Source: Cobetia amphilecti
GTDB lineage: Bacteria; Pseudomonadota; Gammaproteobacteria; Pseudomonadales; Halomonadaceae
Direction: 5' to 3'
Assembly: GCF_020217465.1 (NCBI RefSeq)
Contig: NZ_CP084115.1
Location: forward strand, 1,550,001-1,614,000
Length of the DNA: 64,000 nucleotides
Part shown: positions 19,099 to 27,985 of the stretch, piece after piece
Position numbering within the stretch: the stretch's first letter is position 1
Layout: each line of letters opens with the position of its first letter
Notes under the pieces: model-generated
The model's database searches: none
The model's input: only the letters and a program-made list of their open reading frames with translations
Told to the model about the DNA's origin: nothing
Made by a program: the position numbers and the translations under genes

Positions 19099-21711
19099 TC
19101 AGCGTCGCTTCATCAGCTCCAGAAGTACCTCACCATGTATCTCACCCAGCACATGCGTGTAGTGATGTGTCAGTGTTTGAGAGTTGCGGTGCCCGATCAA
19201 CTTGGCGAGTAACTCGAGACGGTGACCTCGTGCCTTGGCATCTCTTTCCAGTACGTCGTAGACCGCTCGGCGGCAGTTCGCCAGTGCTGCAGGAGTGAAG
19301 GACCAATGTCCTCGGCAGGTGGAGGAAAGGCGATCCAGAAGCTGAGGGTAGTCGTCGCTGTAGAGGCGCAGTACGAGCCACGAGATTGCATTGTGCCTCA
19401 AGAGATGAAAGTCGAAGTGGATGTCCTCCAGCTCCAATCCGGGTGTGAGAGCACCGCGGAGAGACTGCCGGGCCCATGCCATGAGCGGGGTCAGCAAGCT
19501 CTCTCTTGAATAGCCCAGCGGAGAGCTTTCTGGCCCCAGCAAGGCAATGTTCTTCAAACGCTGCTGGCCAGCAAAGGACTCTCGGCGCCTATCAATCCAT
19601 TCTTTCACCAGCGTCATCAATTCTGGGGATATCAAAAGGTGAAGAGGAACGCTGCGACGAGCATTTGCGGTCTTCCCAGCATGGATTTCTACGTAACAGT
19701 AGGTGGGGCCGTCATCTCCCGGCTGATTGATGATGACGTCATGCAGTGTCAATGCCATGACTTCTCCAGCTCTCAGGCCCCCGTAGTAGCCAAGGAGGAA
19801 GGCGATCAGCCAGCTGCGCCGCAATCCACTCCGTCTTCGGGAGAGCGCCCGGGTCAGATGTTCCGCCTCGTGCGGCATGATCAGATGTGTACGCAATGTA
19901 CTGATGAAGCGACCTCCCTCACCCTGCACGGGGGGAATACCCGTTAATCGATCGTTACCTTGGCAGAAGCTGATGAACTGATTGAACGTCTGGAAGAAGT
20001 TGTGGGACGTCGAAGTGTCCCAGCCTTTCTGAGTCGGTAGCTGTTCGCTGATCGCCTCCATCAGTTCTCCATCCCAGAGCGTCAACCATGGGATATCGGG
20101 CAACATCATCATGGAGGTGGGCGTCAGACGACTCAGGTAAGTTCTGAGCGTGCTGGCTTTGTTGCCTTGAGTGCTCGATTGATAAGACAGCCATAGCAGT
20201 ATCCAGAGTGGATAGCTGTCTTCGCCCAGCATGTGTATCAGCTTCTTCGCGTAGCGAGACGTAATGGCGTCATGCCGCTGGATCGCAGATTCCCCTCTGG
20301 GGGTTATCAGACCTTCATGCTCCAGTTCGGTGATATACGCATACAGTTGGTTGCCTGCTTTCACATACCAGTCTGTTGATAGTTGATCCTGCCTGTATCG
20401 AGGGGAGGTTGATGGTGACGATTCGTTACTCCTGACGCCTCCTCCCATAAGGAGTTCAGGGGTGTGAAGATCGGTCTCGATGTCTTCCGGTTCAGAGGCA
20501 TCCATGGCGCCGGAAGCGCTTGACGTACCGGAGGTAGGGAGGGATGCCGCCGATAAAAAGAGGCTTTCGTCATGCTGCCAAGGAGAACGCCAGCTACACA
20601 CCGGCAGGGGATAGCGCCGAAGCAGCTGTGACCAGAGGGGCGCAGGGCCCAACAATGTCGTGCACCGAAAGGCATGACGAAGCAATGATCGGACACTCTT
20701 CAGCGAAGCGGAGGAACCAGTCCTGCGTGGTGCCTGGCTATCTAGCAGCTGTGACAGACCGGTGACCAAGAGCTGATCCAGATGGGCAGCTCGCGCTTCC
20801 AATGGACTGTTTAGATCCAGCGTAGCATCCGAGGAGAACCACCATACATCTGCTCGCTGAGAGGAGGGGGCTGATGATGGGGCAGGGGACTGACGGCAAG
20901 CCCTGAGTAGCCTCCTGAGATGATTCGGGATTTTTAGCCGGTAATGGGCTGGATGTGTTCGAGATAACCCTGGCAGGCAGCCGATGAACCAATGGTGGGG
21001 ACCGCGCTTGGTGTTCAGGCGTGGCAGATGCTCTGAGCTCAAGTTCAGCAAAGTATGGCGAATCACTTCTTCCTCCATCCCCAGCAGGGTACCCATGCTC
21101 AAGGCCAGGAAGAGAAGAGACTGCTCTGGCGTGCATTGGTTAGCGGGAATGCTCTGCAGGGCGCGTACCGAATCCAGCACCCGTTGCTGAACCTTGATAT
21201 CTCGTGATGAGGTAGCCGCGGATGAGGGTCTGACCGGACGCTTGATACTGGTCGGAATCGTAGCCTCGAAGTCAGGCTCTCGGTTGAGATGAGTCAGTAC
21301 AAGCGCGACTTCCTTGGTGACCTTTCGGGAGCTGAAGTCGAGTTCAGCTTCCTTGGTAAGCTGGATGGCGTTGCGAATCAAGGCTTGTACAGCTCGCTGG
21401 TTCAAGCGTGTGGCATTGTGTCGAGCGCGAGACGGCTTGGTGGAAGGCGCACTTTGCGCTCTAGCCTGTGCTCTGGTTACCTTTTTCTTATGCCGTCGCC
21501 AGGCGTAGCGTGCGACATTCTTGCGGAAATGTCTGAGCTCTTCAGATGAGGAGAAAAGGGGATGAGCTGGATCATCCCAGCGACGGAATATCCTACCCAG
21601 TGTTTTCGAAAGCTCGATCGGAGACAGCTTCGGAGTTGTAAGCTCTTGGTGCGTGGCCTGGGCAGGTACATCGGTTTTCTTCCGAAGATCAATGGTGGTA
21701 ACAGCGCTCAT
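19099..21711 (-). CDS. Large tyrosine recombinase (870 aa)
   Basis: A complete tyrosine-recombinase catalytic domain occupies the C-terminal third: R647 (GGLRAGEV), K680 (HAGKTANAR), H769 and R772 (HLLRH), H841 (LIGHRN) and nucleophile Y851 (HHYTHV). The protein is about twice the usual 350-450 aa; the roughly 450-residue N-terminal part matches no domain I recognise. These enzymes integrate and excise elements by strand exchange at short att sites. The start overlaps the stop of the 865-aa gene (ATGA), so it is the last gene of a three-gene operon. It resembles the multi-recombinase modules of mobile islands rather than a phage integrase. Confidence 0.85.
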   Translation of the reverse strand: MSAVTTIDLRKKTDVPAQATHQELTTPKLSPIELSKTLGRIFRRWDDPAHPLFSSSEELRHFRKNVARYAWRRHKKKVTRAQARAQSAPSTKPSRARHNATRLNQRAVQALIRNAIQLTKEAELDFSSRKVTKEVALVLTHLNREPDFEATIPTSIKRPVRPSSAATSSRDIKVQQRVLDSVRALQSIPANQCTPEQSLLFLALSMGTLLGMEEEVIRHTLLNLSSEHLPRLNTKRGPHHWFIGCLPGLSRTHPAHYRLKIPNHLRRLLRACRQSPAPSSAPSSQRADVWWFSSDATLDLNSPLEARAAHLDQLLVTGLSQLLDSQAPRRTGSSASLKSVRSLLRHAFRCTTLLGPAPLWSQLLRRYPLPVCSWRSPWQHDESLFLSAASLPTSGTSSASGAMDASEPEDIETDLHTPELLMGGGVRSNESSPSTSPRYRQDQLSTDWYVKAGNQLYAYITELEHEGLITPRGESAIQRHDAITSRYAKKLIHMLGEDSYPLWILLWLSYQSSTQGNKASTLRTYLSRLTPTSMMMLPDIPWLTLWDGELMEAISEQLPTQKGWDTSTSHNFFQTFNQFISFCQGNDRLTGIPPVQGEGGRFISTLRTHLIMPHEAEHLTRALSRRRSGLRRSWLIAFLLGYYGGLRAGEVMALTLHDVIINQPGDDGPTYCYVEIHAGKTANARRSVPLHLLISPELMTLVKEWIDRRRESFAGQQRLKNIALLGPESSPLGYSRESLLTPLMAWARQSLRGALTPGLELEDIHFDFHLLRHNAISWLVLRLYSDDYPQLLDRLSSTCRGHWSFTPAALANCRRAVYDVLERDAKARGHRLELLAKLIGHRNSQTLTHHYTHVLGEIHGEVLLELMKRR

Positions 21712-24305
21712 CCTCTATCTCCTTGAATGGCTGGTCCGGCGTGCTCAATGGGCCATGGGAGGTCGTCTCTGTGAAGCAGATCCGGTGTCAAGCCGCATAG
21801 TCTGGCGATATCGGTTAGTGCGCTTCGTGTCGCCGATTGAATCAGGCTCCGATCACTGGCCGGGGATTGGAGTGAGTGCCCCTGGGTGGTGTGCCCAGCG
21901 AGTGCGCTAAATTCAGCGTGAGAAAGTCGCGATTGGAGCGCGGTGAGCATGCTGTGGCGCGTGATATTGGAAGGCTGGTGGCCCCACTGGCTCAATTCAG
22001 TTGCCAAAGGCGAAGGCATGAATGTTGGAAGATCCTTGAGCCACTGTCGCCAGTCAGCATGCTGCATGCGTTGCTGCGTCAACATCATTGTCGAGGCATT
22101 GAACTTCCATTGAACGGGGTAGGCGACTTGTTCATGCCTAAGAAAGTCTGCTTTGCCACCGTGGCGTTTCCACCATCGTTGCCATTCCTCCCGCCACTCA
22201 TGCTGAAGCCGGAGCAATGTGCCAAGGGCAGGGACAAGTGGAATTTGGCGGCTTTCCTGTGCCCGAGCCGAATCCTTGTCGCGTAGCCAGAGCGTATTTT
22301 CCAGCTGCTCACATTGGGTTTTGGATCCAATTGGGCGAGCCAAGGTGCAGAGCTGCCATGCAAGTAAGGTCAGCGCTCCCAGTATCTGACCTTGCCGGGC
22401 AATGGCTTCGCCGACTGCCCGTAAGTCGCGACTACGATTCCCTTGTGAGGTAATCAATGAGGTAACCAGCATGGCGTGGTTCTTGGTAAGTTGCGTCAGC
22501 AAATGAAGCGGACGTTTGAAATAGCTCGGCTCCTGGGCTTTTGTGGATCCCACGGTGTGATCTTCGCGAGGTGTACGACAGTCTTCTTCTAATAAGGGAA
22601 ATAGGCCAAGCGCAGCTTGAGCCGAGAGAAAAGCCTTCTGAATCTTGTGCAGAGGTATCGTTCGATACGTTGCCGGGGCAGAGAGCGAAAGCGGGAGCTC
22701 GCCTCGCAACCAGGTCGCGATCACTTCATCTTCACAGGCAGGTATCACCCAATGATGATGACTGGCGGACACGCGTCTCAACGTCAGAGTACTTCCGGGA
22801 CGGTTATCCCCCCAGCGCTTGAGTTTTTTCTCGATCAGTGATTTCAGTGCTTTGAAGGGCTGGGCGCCGGGGAGCCATGCCTTTTCGGCCATGAGTGACT
22901 GATTGAGAGCGTTGGGCAAGGGCAACGTGATGATGGTTTCGTTAGGTGCCTTGTTGACAGAGTAATGGAGTAGCCCCTCCTCCGGTGACCAGCTGGGAAC
23001 TTGATCCAGTGTCTGGCAGATGATCCACTCACGATTGCTATCGCTATTGAGGGGCAGCTTGGGGGATCGGGAGATTACCGTCGTCTGCAGCAAGCGCTCA
23101 GGTGCTATTCCACTGCAAAGTAGAATGCTAAGAAATGCCAAGGCTTGTCGGTTTGCAATAGCACTCTCAGATTCTATGAGAAATTCCTCATCTTTCGGTG
23201 GTTGGAAGATACGTAAAGCTGCTAGAACCTCTTCTTGTGGGCGTAGGCTGATGTCTGCAGATGTCTTGAGACTGCGGGCCTGTTGCAAGAGCTGTACGCT
23301 CTCAAGGTGAAGCGCCTGATCGCCTTGTGAAAGCAGCGTGTTATGGAATAGCTCTTTCACTGGGTCGAGGGGTGAGATACTGCTTTGGTTCAGATCATTA
23401 GATGATGATTCATTCTGATGTTCATTGTCATCCGTGAGCTCTTCATCATCCTCTATTAAGGCATGGTCAAGTGCTTGGATTGACCTGTCAAGGGAGCGAT
23501 AGTCGGTATATTCAGCATGAATTTTGTAAGATTTGTCACTGGCCCAAAGTGGCGAATCACGAAGAATGGTATCGACATGTTGACGTCTTTTTTGATTTTC
23601 ATTGCGAGCTCTATGCTGTTTTCTTATTGGGCTACGAGTGAGCTGGCTCGACTGATAAATTTCGTCAAGCAAAGCGCGTGTCGCTTTCTTATTGCGCAGA
23701 TGGTTGGGATGCTCCGATGGACGATCAGTTGCTTTATCATAGGCATGAAGAAACTGTTCGAGCAGCTCCAAATCAGCATCGGAAAAATGCTCCGGAGGAG
23801 GAACTAACTGCTCTCCCAGGGTAGGGGAAATGGGTCTGGGGAAACTGTTTTGAATATCATCCAGGTCGCCCCAGTTAAGTAGCCGCTTAAGCGCCTTTCT
23901 AAGCTCAAGTATCTGGGTGTAATATTTGATGGCAGAGCCACGTCTTACAGTACGACGTGGCTGACAAAAAATCAGTCTAAGCAGCTTTCGGATACTGCTT
24001 ACGCGAGGATCAGTGAGCGATATAAATCGGTAGTTCACCGTGTAATGAAGGCAGTGAGACATTCTATGATTTCGATGTGACTCATCTTCCATAAAAAATT
24101 GGCTTTCTAGAAACTCTTCTACTTGGGGCACAAGGTCTGGCTCCGAGTAATCGGCGGCAAAGAGGCGAGCACTGAGGCGATATTCTGAGGCAATCAAGGG
24201 TGGGAGGCTCCTCTTGAGCCACTCCGGTACAAGGGGCCAGCGGGACCCGATCGCATTGAGGTCGTAATTAGCCAATATTTGGTCAGGTAGTTGGTGTTCA
24301 CTCAC
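21708..24305 (-). CDS. Degenerate tyrosine-recombinase-like protein (865 aa)
   Basis: Nearly the same length as its downstream partner. The C-terminus keeps traces of the recombinase fold: R657 in CTLARPIG, R783-H784 in NITRHSML and H805 in LAGHTTQGH. No tyrosine stands where the nucleophile should be (the following residues are SLQSPASDRS). I infer a catalytically inactive or accessory subunit that pairs with the 870-aa enzyme. The middle has an acidic, Ser/Asn-rich linker (about 285-310) that probably separates two domains. The gene starts 26 bases after the 299-aa gene and overlaps the next gene by four bases. Confidence 0.6.
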   Translation of the reverse strand: MSEHQLPDQILANYDLNAIGSRWPLVPEWLKRSLPPLIASEYRLSARLFAADYSEPDLVPQVEEFLESQFFMEDESHRNHRMSHCLHYTVNYRFISLTDPRVSSIRKLLRLIFCQPRRTVRRGSAIKYYTQILELRKALKRLLNWGDLDDIQNSFPRPISPTLGEQLVPPPEHFSDADLELLEQFLHAYDKATDRPSEHPNHLRNKKATRALLDEIYQSSQLTRSPIRKQHRARNENQKRRQHVDTILRDSPLWASDKSYKIHAEYTDYRSLDRSIQALDHALIEDDEELTDDNEHQNESSSNDLNQSSISPLDPVKELFHNTLLSQGDQALHLESVQLLQQARSLKTSADISLRPQEEVLAALRIFQPPKDEEFLIESESAIANRQALAFLSILLCSGIAPERLLQTTVISRSPKLPLNSDSNREWIICQTLDQVPSWSPEEGLLHYSVNKAPNETIITLPLPNALNQSLMAEKAWLPGAQPFKALKSLIEKKLKRWGDNRPGSTLTLRRVSASHHHWVIPACEDEVIATWLRGELPLSLSAPATYRTIPLHKIQKAFLSAQAALGLFPLLEEDCRTPREDHTVGSTKAQEPSYFKRPLHLLTQLTKNHAMLVTSLITSQGNRSRDLRAVGEAIARQGQILGALTLLAWQLCTLARPIGSKTQCEQLENTLWLRDKDSARAQESRQIPLVPALGTLLRLQHEWREEWQRWWKRHGGKADFLRHEQVAYPVQWKFNASTMMLTQQRMQHADWRQWLKDLPTFMPSPLATELSQWGHQPSNITRHSMLTALQSRLSHAEFSALAGHTTQGHSLQSPASDRSLIQSATRSALTDIARLCGLTPDLLHRDDLPWPIEHAGPAIQGDRG

Positions 24306-24331
24306 GTGAAAGCCTCCTGTTTATCAGTCAA

Positions 24332-25231
24332 TCAAAGCTCATAAAGCCAATCAATTTGCGAATCTGAGTCGTTTTCCCTCTTATTGTTCGAGTACTTGTT
24401 TTTTTCTTTTATATTGCTTTGCTTGTTGGTATCTGATTCCTGCTTCCTATTATCTTTTCTTTTGCTATGGGTGTTCTTCTTACTTGTTTTAGCGACAGTG
24501 GCGCCGTTTGCTATATTTCTATCTTTAGATGCATTACTTTGACTTTTATTAGCGCTATCCGTTATTGTGTTCATAAACTTTCTAATCGAGTCAGTGGAAT
24601 AGCGATATTTGAACATTGATGAGATTTGCTTGTGTGTTATTGGCAAGTTTTGTTGAGTGACTACATTGCTCCATGCGTATTGTAATCTTTCATCACTAAT
24701 GAAGTTTCTGAGTATATTGTTCCATAACTTCTTCTCGTTAATATTGATATCGCCAGTGGTATGTAGGTTGTGGATATTGATCCATTCCCAGCCAAGCTCG
24801 AGCAGAGGCTGTAGCACCTGGTAATAGAATCTCACCACCTGGACTTCATCTTCGTTGAGTCTGCCGATATCGATCTCGATGCAAAATACACTTTGTGAGA
24901 CGGGCACTTTCTGTGTGGATACGATGGCTTTGATGACATGAAAATTCACGAACTCCTCGGAAGTGTGAGTCGACTGAACGTTGCTGCGGAAGCGGACAGG
25001 CGCTATGGGCAGGCTCTCTGTCGCGACCGTTGGTCGAAAAGCATGCTCCTCGTTCATAAGCTCGGCGGTGTCCACCTCGAGTACTCGCTGATAGATGACA
25101 AGCGTCTTGTCAGCGCTGATTTTCACTAGTGACGGTGTATAGGTAGCATCTGGCATATTGATGACTCCAACGATAGGCAAAGGGGGGCCGAGACGTATGA
25201 GAGAATCATTCGTCGAGTTCATGTCCAGCAA
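24332..25231 (-). CDS. Unrecognised AT-rich protein, first gene of recombinase operon
   Basis: 299 aa, not matched to any family I know. Residues 1-150 look like a mixed alpha/beta domain. About 170-215 is helical and contains a possible DNA-binding helix pair (ITHKQISSMFKYRYSTDSIRKFM). The last 80 residues are Lys/Asn/Ser-rich and disordered (many KK, NK, SK runs), ending DWLYEL. Base composition is clearly more AT-rich than the neighbours, a sign of transfer. It heads a tight operon with the 865-aa and 870-aa recombinase-type genes, so a directionality, accessory or DNA-targeting role is plausible but unproven. Confidence 0.6.
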   Translation of the reverse strand: MLDMNSTNDSLIRLGPPLPIVGVINMPDATYTPSLVKISADKTLVIYQRVLEVDTAELMNEEHAFRPTVATESLPIAPVRFRSNVQSTHTSEEFVNFHVIKAIVSTQKVPVSQSVFCIEIDIGRLNEDEVQVVRFYYQVLQPLLELGWEWINIHNLHTTGDININEKKLWNNILRNFISDERLQYAWSNVVTQQNLPITHKQISSMFKYRYSTDSIRKFMNTITDSANKSQSNASKDRNIANGATVAKTSKKNTHSKRKDNRKQESDTNKQSNIKEKNKYSNNKRENDSDSQIDWLYEL

Positions 25232-25520
25232 ACGCGAGTAACTTTGAGTAGTGATGATCAGTCGAGTAATACACCCGACCTGTAGAACGATATCTCTGAG
25301 AGTACTACCTCCTGATATGTCTAATCTGAATCAATGTGTACTAATAGCATAACTCAAGTAGCAAGAATCTACTGCATCAGTTAACCGTCAAAATCGACCG
25401 TTTCGCGAGCATTAGGGCTTTTTAGCGTCAATATTGGTAGTGATTTTTTATTATGACTTTGCGTTTGATTGCTTTTCTCAATTCATCGATTATTGAACGG
25501 TAATGTACTGTTCGTGTTTA

Positions 25521-26570
25521 TCAAAAGTCATTGGCACTGTTTTCGAAGGGGTCTGCGACCCGAATATACTCCGTCAAGGTGCTGAGATGCCTGTGACCTG
25601 TTACGCGTTGTATCTGCTCCAGGCTCTTCCCCCGCAGATGAGCTTCAGTGATCAGGCCAGCACGCATGCTATGTGTGCTGAATCCCCGTGAAGCCAGGTT
25701 TGACCGCTCAAGCCCTCTGATCAACGCATTCTGAAATGCAGTTCGAGAGAGTTTCGAGCCTCCTGGCCTGCCGCCCAGCGAGACGCTGCGAAATACCGCA
25801 CCTCTCTGGATATGGGCGGCTTCTAGCCAGCGATACAGGAGATTGACTGGGCAGTAGGGGAGCGAGGTATCCGCATGGTGAATGGCTTTGACTTCATGTC
25901 GTCCTTCTTGATTGGTCTTGCTGCGGGCGAGCCTGACCAACACGCCTCGTGTATCCCATGTGAGGTGCTCGACACGAAGGTTGAGGACTTCGCTGTAACG
26001 AAATGCTCCATAGAACGTCAGGCAGAACATGGCGGCGTCGCGCAGATCTCGCAACTCGCTCAAATTCAGGCTATTCAGCAGCTGATGCAGATCGTCTCTC
26101 ATCAAGGCTGGTGCACGTTTCACCGGCACTTCATTGAGGCGTGCACAGCCGCGCATGACCCCCTTGATCATTTGCTCATTGCCCAAGGTGGGGCAATTCA
26201 TGACAAGGTGCCAACGCCGTAACGAGCACAGCTGCCGCTTGAGCGTATTCGGTTTATAGCCGTCCTCGAAACACCGGGTGAGATAGTTGGCTATCTCCGT
26301 GTCGGTGCTGGGGAGGGTGCCGCCACGTCTGAGAAACATCCGTATGTCGCTTTGGAAGGCTCGGATGGTACTCGGTGCAAGGCTTGCCATTATCAGCTTT
26401 CGTGCCGAGACCGTCAGGCAAAGTCCCGGCAGAGAGTCCTGGTTTCCCTGATAGGGGATCACTTGCATTGCCTGATGTCTTCGTCTTTGAGGCGGGTGAA
26501 TGCCTGTCGGTGGTCTGGACACCATGAGGGATCTCCATCGATGTCGAAAAGTTGGAATGATGGCCGACAT
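25521..26570 (-). CDS. Tyrosine recombinase/integrase (349 aa)
   Basis: Normal-sized integrase. The N-terminal SAM-like core-binding domain (STIRAFQSDIRMFLRRGG, then IANYLTRCFEDGYKPNTLKR) leads to a catalytic domain with R191 (GAFRYSEV), K218 (RSKTNQEG), H300 and R303 (STHSMRAG), H326 (TGHRHL) and Y335 (TEYIRV). All six residues are present, so it should be active. It is separated from the three-gene recombinase operon by a 289-base gap and has no clear ribosome site at ATG 26570, so a start at an internal Met (for example MQVIPYQG) is possible. It may represent a separate element in the same hot spot. Confidence 0.85.
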   Translation of the reverse strand: MSAIIPTFRHRWRSLMVSRPPTGIHPPQRRRHQAMQVIPYQGNQDSLPGLCLTVSARKLIMASLAPSTIRAFQSDIRMFLRRGGTLPSTDTEIANYLTRCFEDGYKPNTLKRQLCSLRRWHLVMNCPTLGNEQMIKGVMRGCARLNEVPVKRAPALMRDDLHQLLNSLNLSELRDLRDAAMFCLTFYGAFRYSEVLNLRVEHLTWDTRGVLVRLARSKTNQEGRHEVKAIHHADTSLPYCPVNLLYRWLEAAHIQRGAVFRSVSLGGRPGGSKLSRTAFQNALIRGLERSNLASRGFSTHSMRAGLITEAHLRGKSLEQIQRVTGHRHLSTLTEYIRVADPFENSANDF

Positions 26571-26802
26571 GCGCTTGTGAGGCGGCCAACCAATTTCACG
26601 CTATCACTCTTCGTAAATCAGCCAACCCGAAATGCATGCCTCAGAAGGCATGGAAAGTCGAGAGTCACGCATGCTTAGGGTTATTGGAGGGATACCACTA
26701 GCAAGTGCATGATATGTGAGTGTTATCTCTGGGATGAGGTTGAAGAAAAGTGAAATCATCTGCCTGGTCGTGCAGGCGGTGCAGCCGAATCGCTGCCTGT
26801 GG

Positions 26803-27969
26803 TCAGAGCGATACCAGGCGCGCCAAGAAGGCGTTGGAGAACGCCACATCATTTGCCAGATCGAGAGTCATCTCTCGTATTCCCTCTGATAGGCTCACAC
26901 ACTCACTCATGGGGGCCTGAGCATGTGGCGCGCCATGCATTTCAATCGTGGGGAGTTCTCCGCTCGTGCCAGGGTCGTTGGAGGCTATCGAATCTGTGGC
27001 TGGATAGACGATTGGGGCGGGTGTTGTCGGGGAAGAGAAGGGATCCAGTTGGATCGCAGCATGCTCGTCGGGTAAGTCGTCAAACAGCCGGTAGGCGTAG
27101 TGCCGTAACGTGCTTTCGTTGAGTGCATAGAAATAGCACGCATCATCTTGTGCATGTCGACGCCGTATGATTCGGCCTAGCACCTGACGAAAATACTGTT
27201 CGGTCCTGACGTGGCTGAGGTAGCAACATACCTGCAAGCGGGGAATGTCGATCCCTTCACTGACCATGTTGACGGAGACAATCCACGAGGTATGGCCGTA
27301 GCGAAAGGCCTCAAGTCGTGCGTGCGCCCCTTCCGTCTGGCTGGTTACCAGACACACCGTCTGTCCCATCTGTTTCAGACAATCAGCGATGTCTTCCGCA
27401 TGGGAAATGTTGGATGCCACCACCAATCCTGCGGCGGTCGGGTCTTTCTCCTGAAGCTGTCGCAAGCGTTGGCAGCTGACGTCCAGCAAATGCTGCTGAG
27501 GCCCCGGGTGACGCAGCAAGGCGGCGTAATGCACCCCTGGATGACGCAACAGGGCTGGGATGCTTTGGTAATACAGTGTCTCACGCTGCGCCTGCTGTTC
27601 TGCCACCAGACGTATGTCGTCATTATCTATCAGGTATATCTGGGGAGTACGGCAGACATCATCCTGGATGGCATCACGCAGGGGATAAGTGAAGTCTGGG
27701 ATCAGCGCGAGGCGGTCACTGTCCGCCGATGGCAGGGTTGGCGCCGATGGCTCGGACGCTGAGGCGTCTTCATGGCTCGGTGCCATATAACGCAGCATCG
27801 GAAGGCAACTGCCATCAGTGCGCCAAGGAGTGCCTGACAAGGCGAGCGTAAAGCGAACATCGCGCTCCAATGCCAAGAGTGCCAATCCCCATTGATTGGC
27901 GCCGGTGGCTGCCGAGCTGGTGTAGGCGTTTTTTGCGGCGCATGCTGTCGCGCCGGCGGCATGGTGGCT
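26803..27969 (-). pseudogene. Superfamily 2 DNA/RNA helicase, 5'-truncated
   Basis: The frame runs from an HHAAG at about 27966-27952, which looks like the tail of motif II (DExHH), through motif III (LALSGTPWR), motif V-like VSVNMVSEGIDIPRL and motif VI (QVLGRIIRR). The first RecA domain with Walker A and the DE of motif II is absent: upstream of HH the frame runs into the promoter and ribosome site of the oppositely oriented aminotransferase. A protein from ATG 27885 (360 aa) could be made but would have no ATP-binding site. The helicase is therefore a remnant marking one edge of the island. Confidence 0.75.
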
Positions 27970-27985
27970 TTGTGAGGATGGCGTG

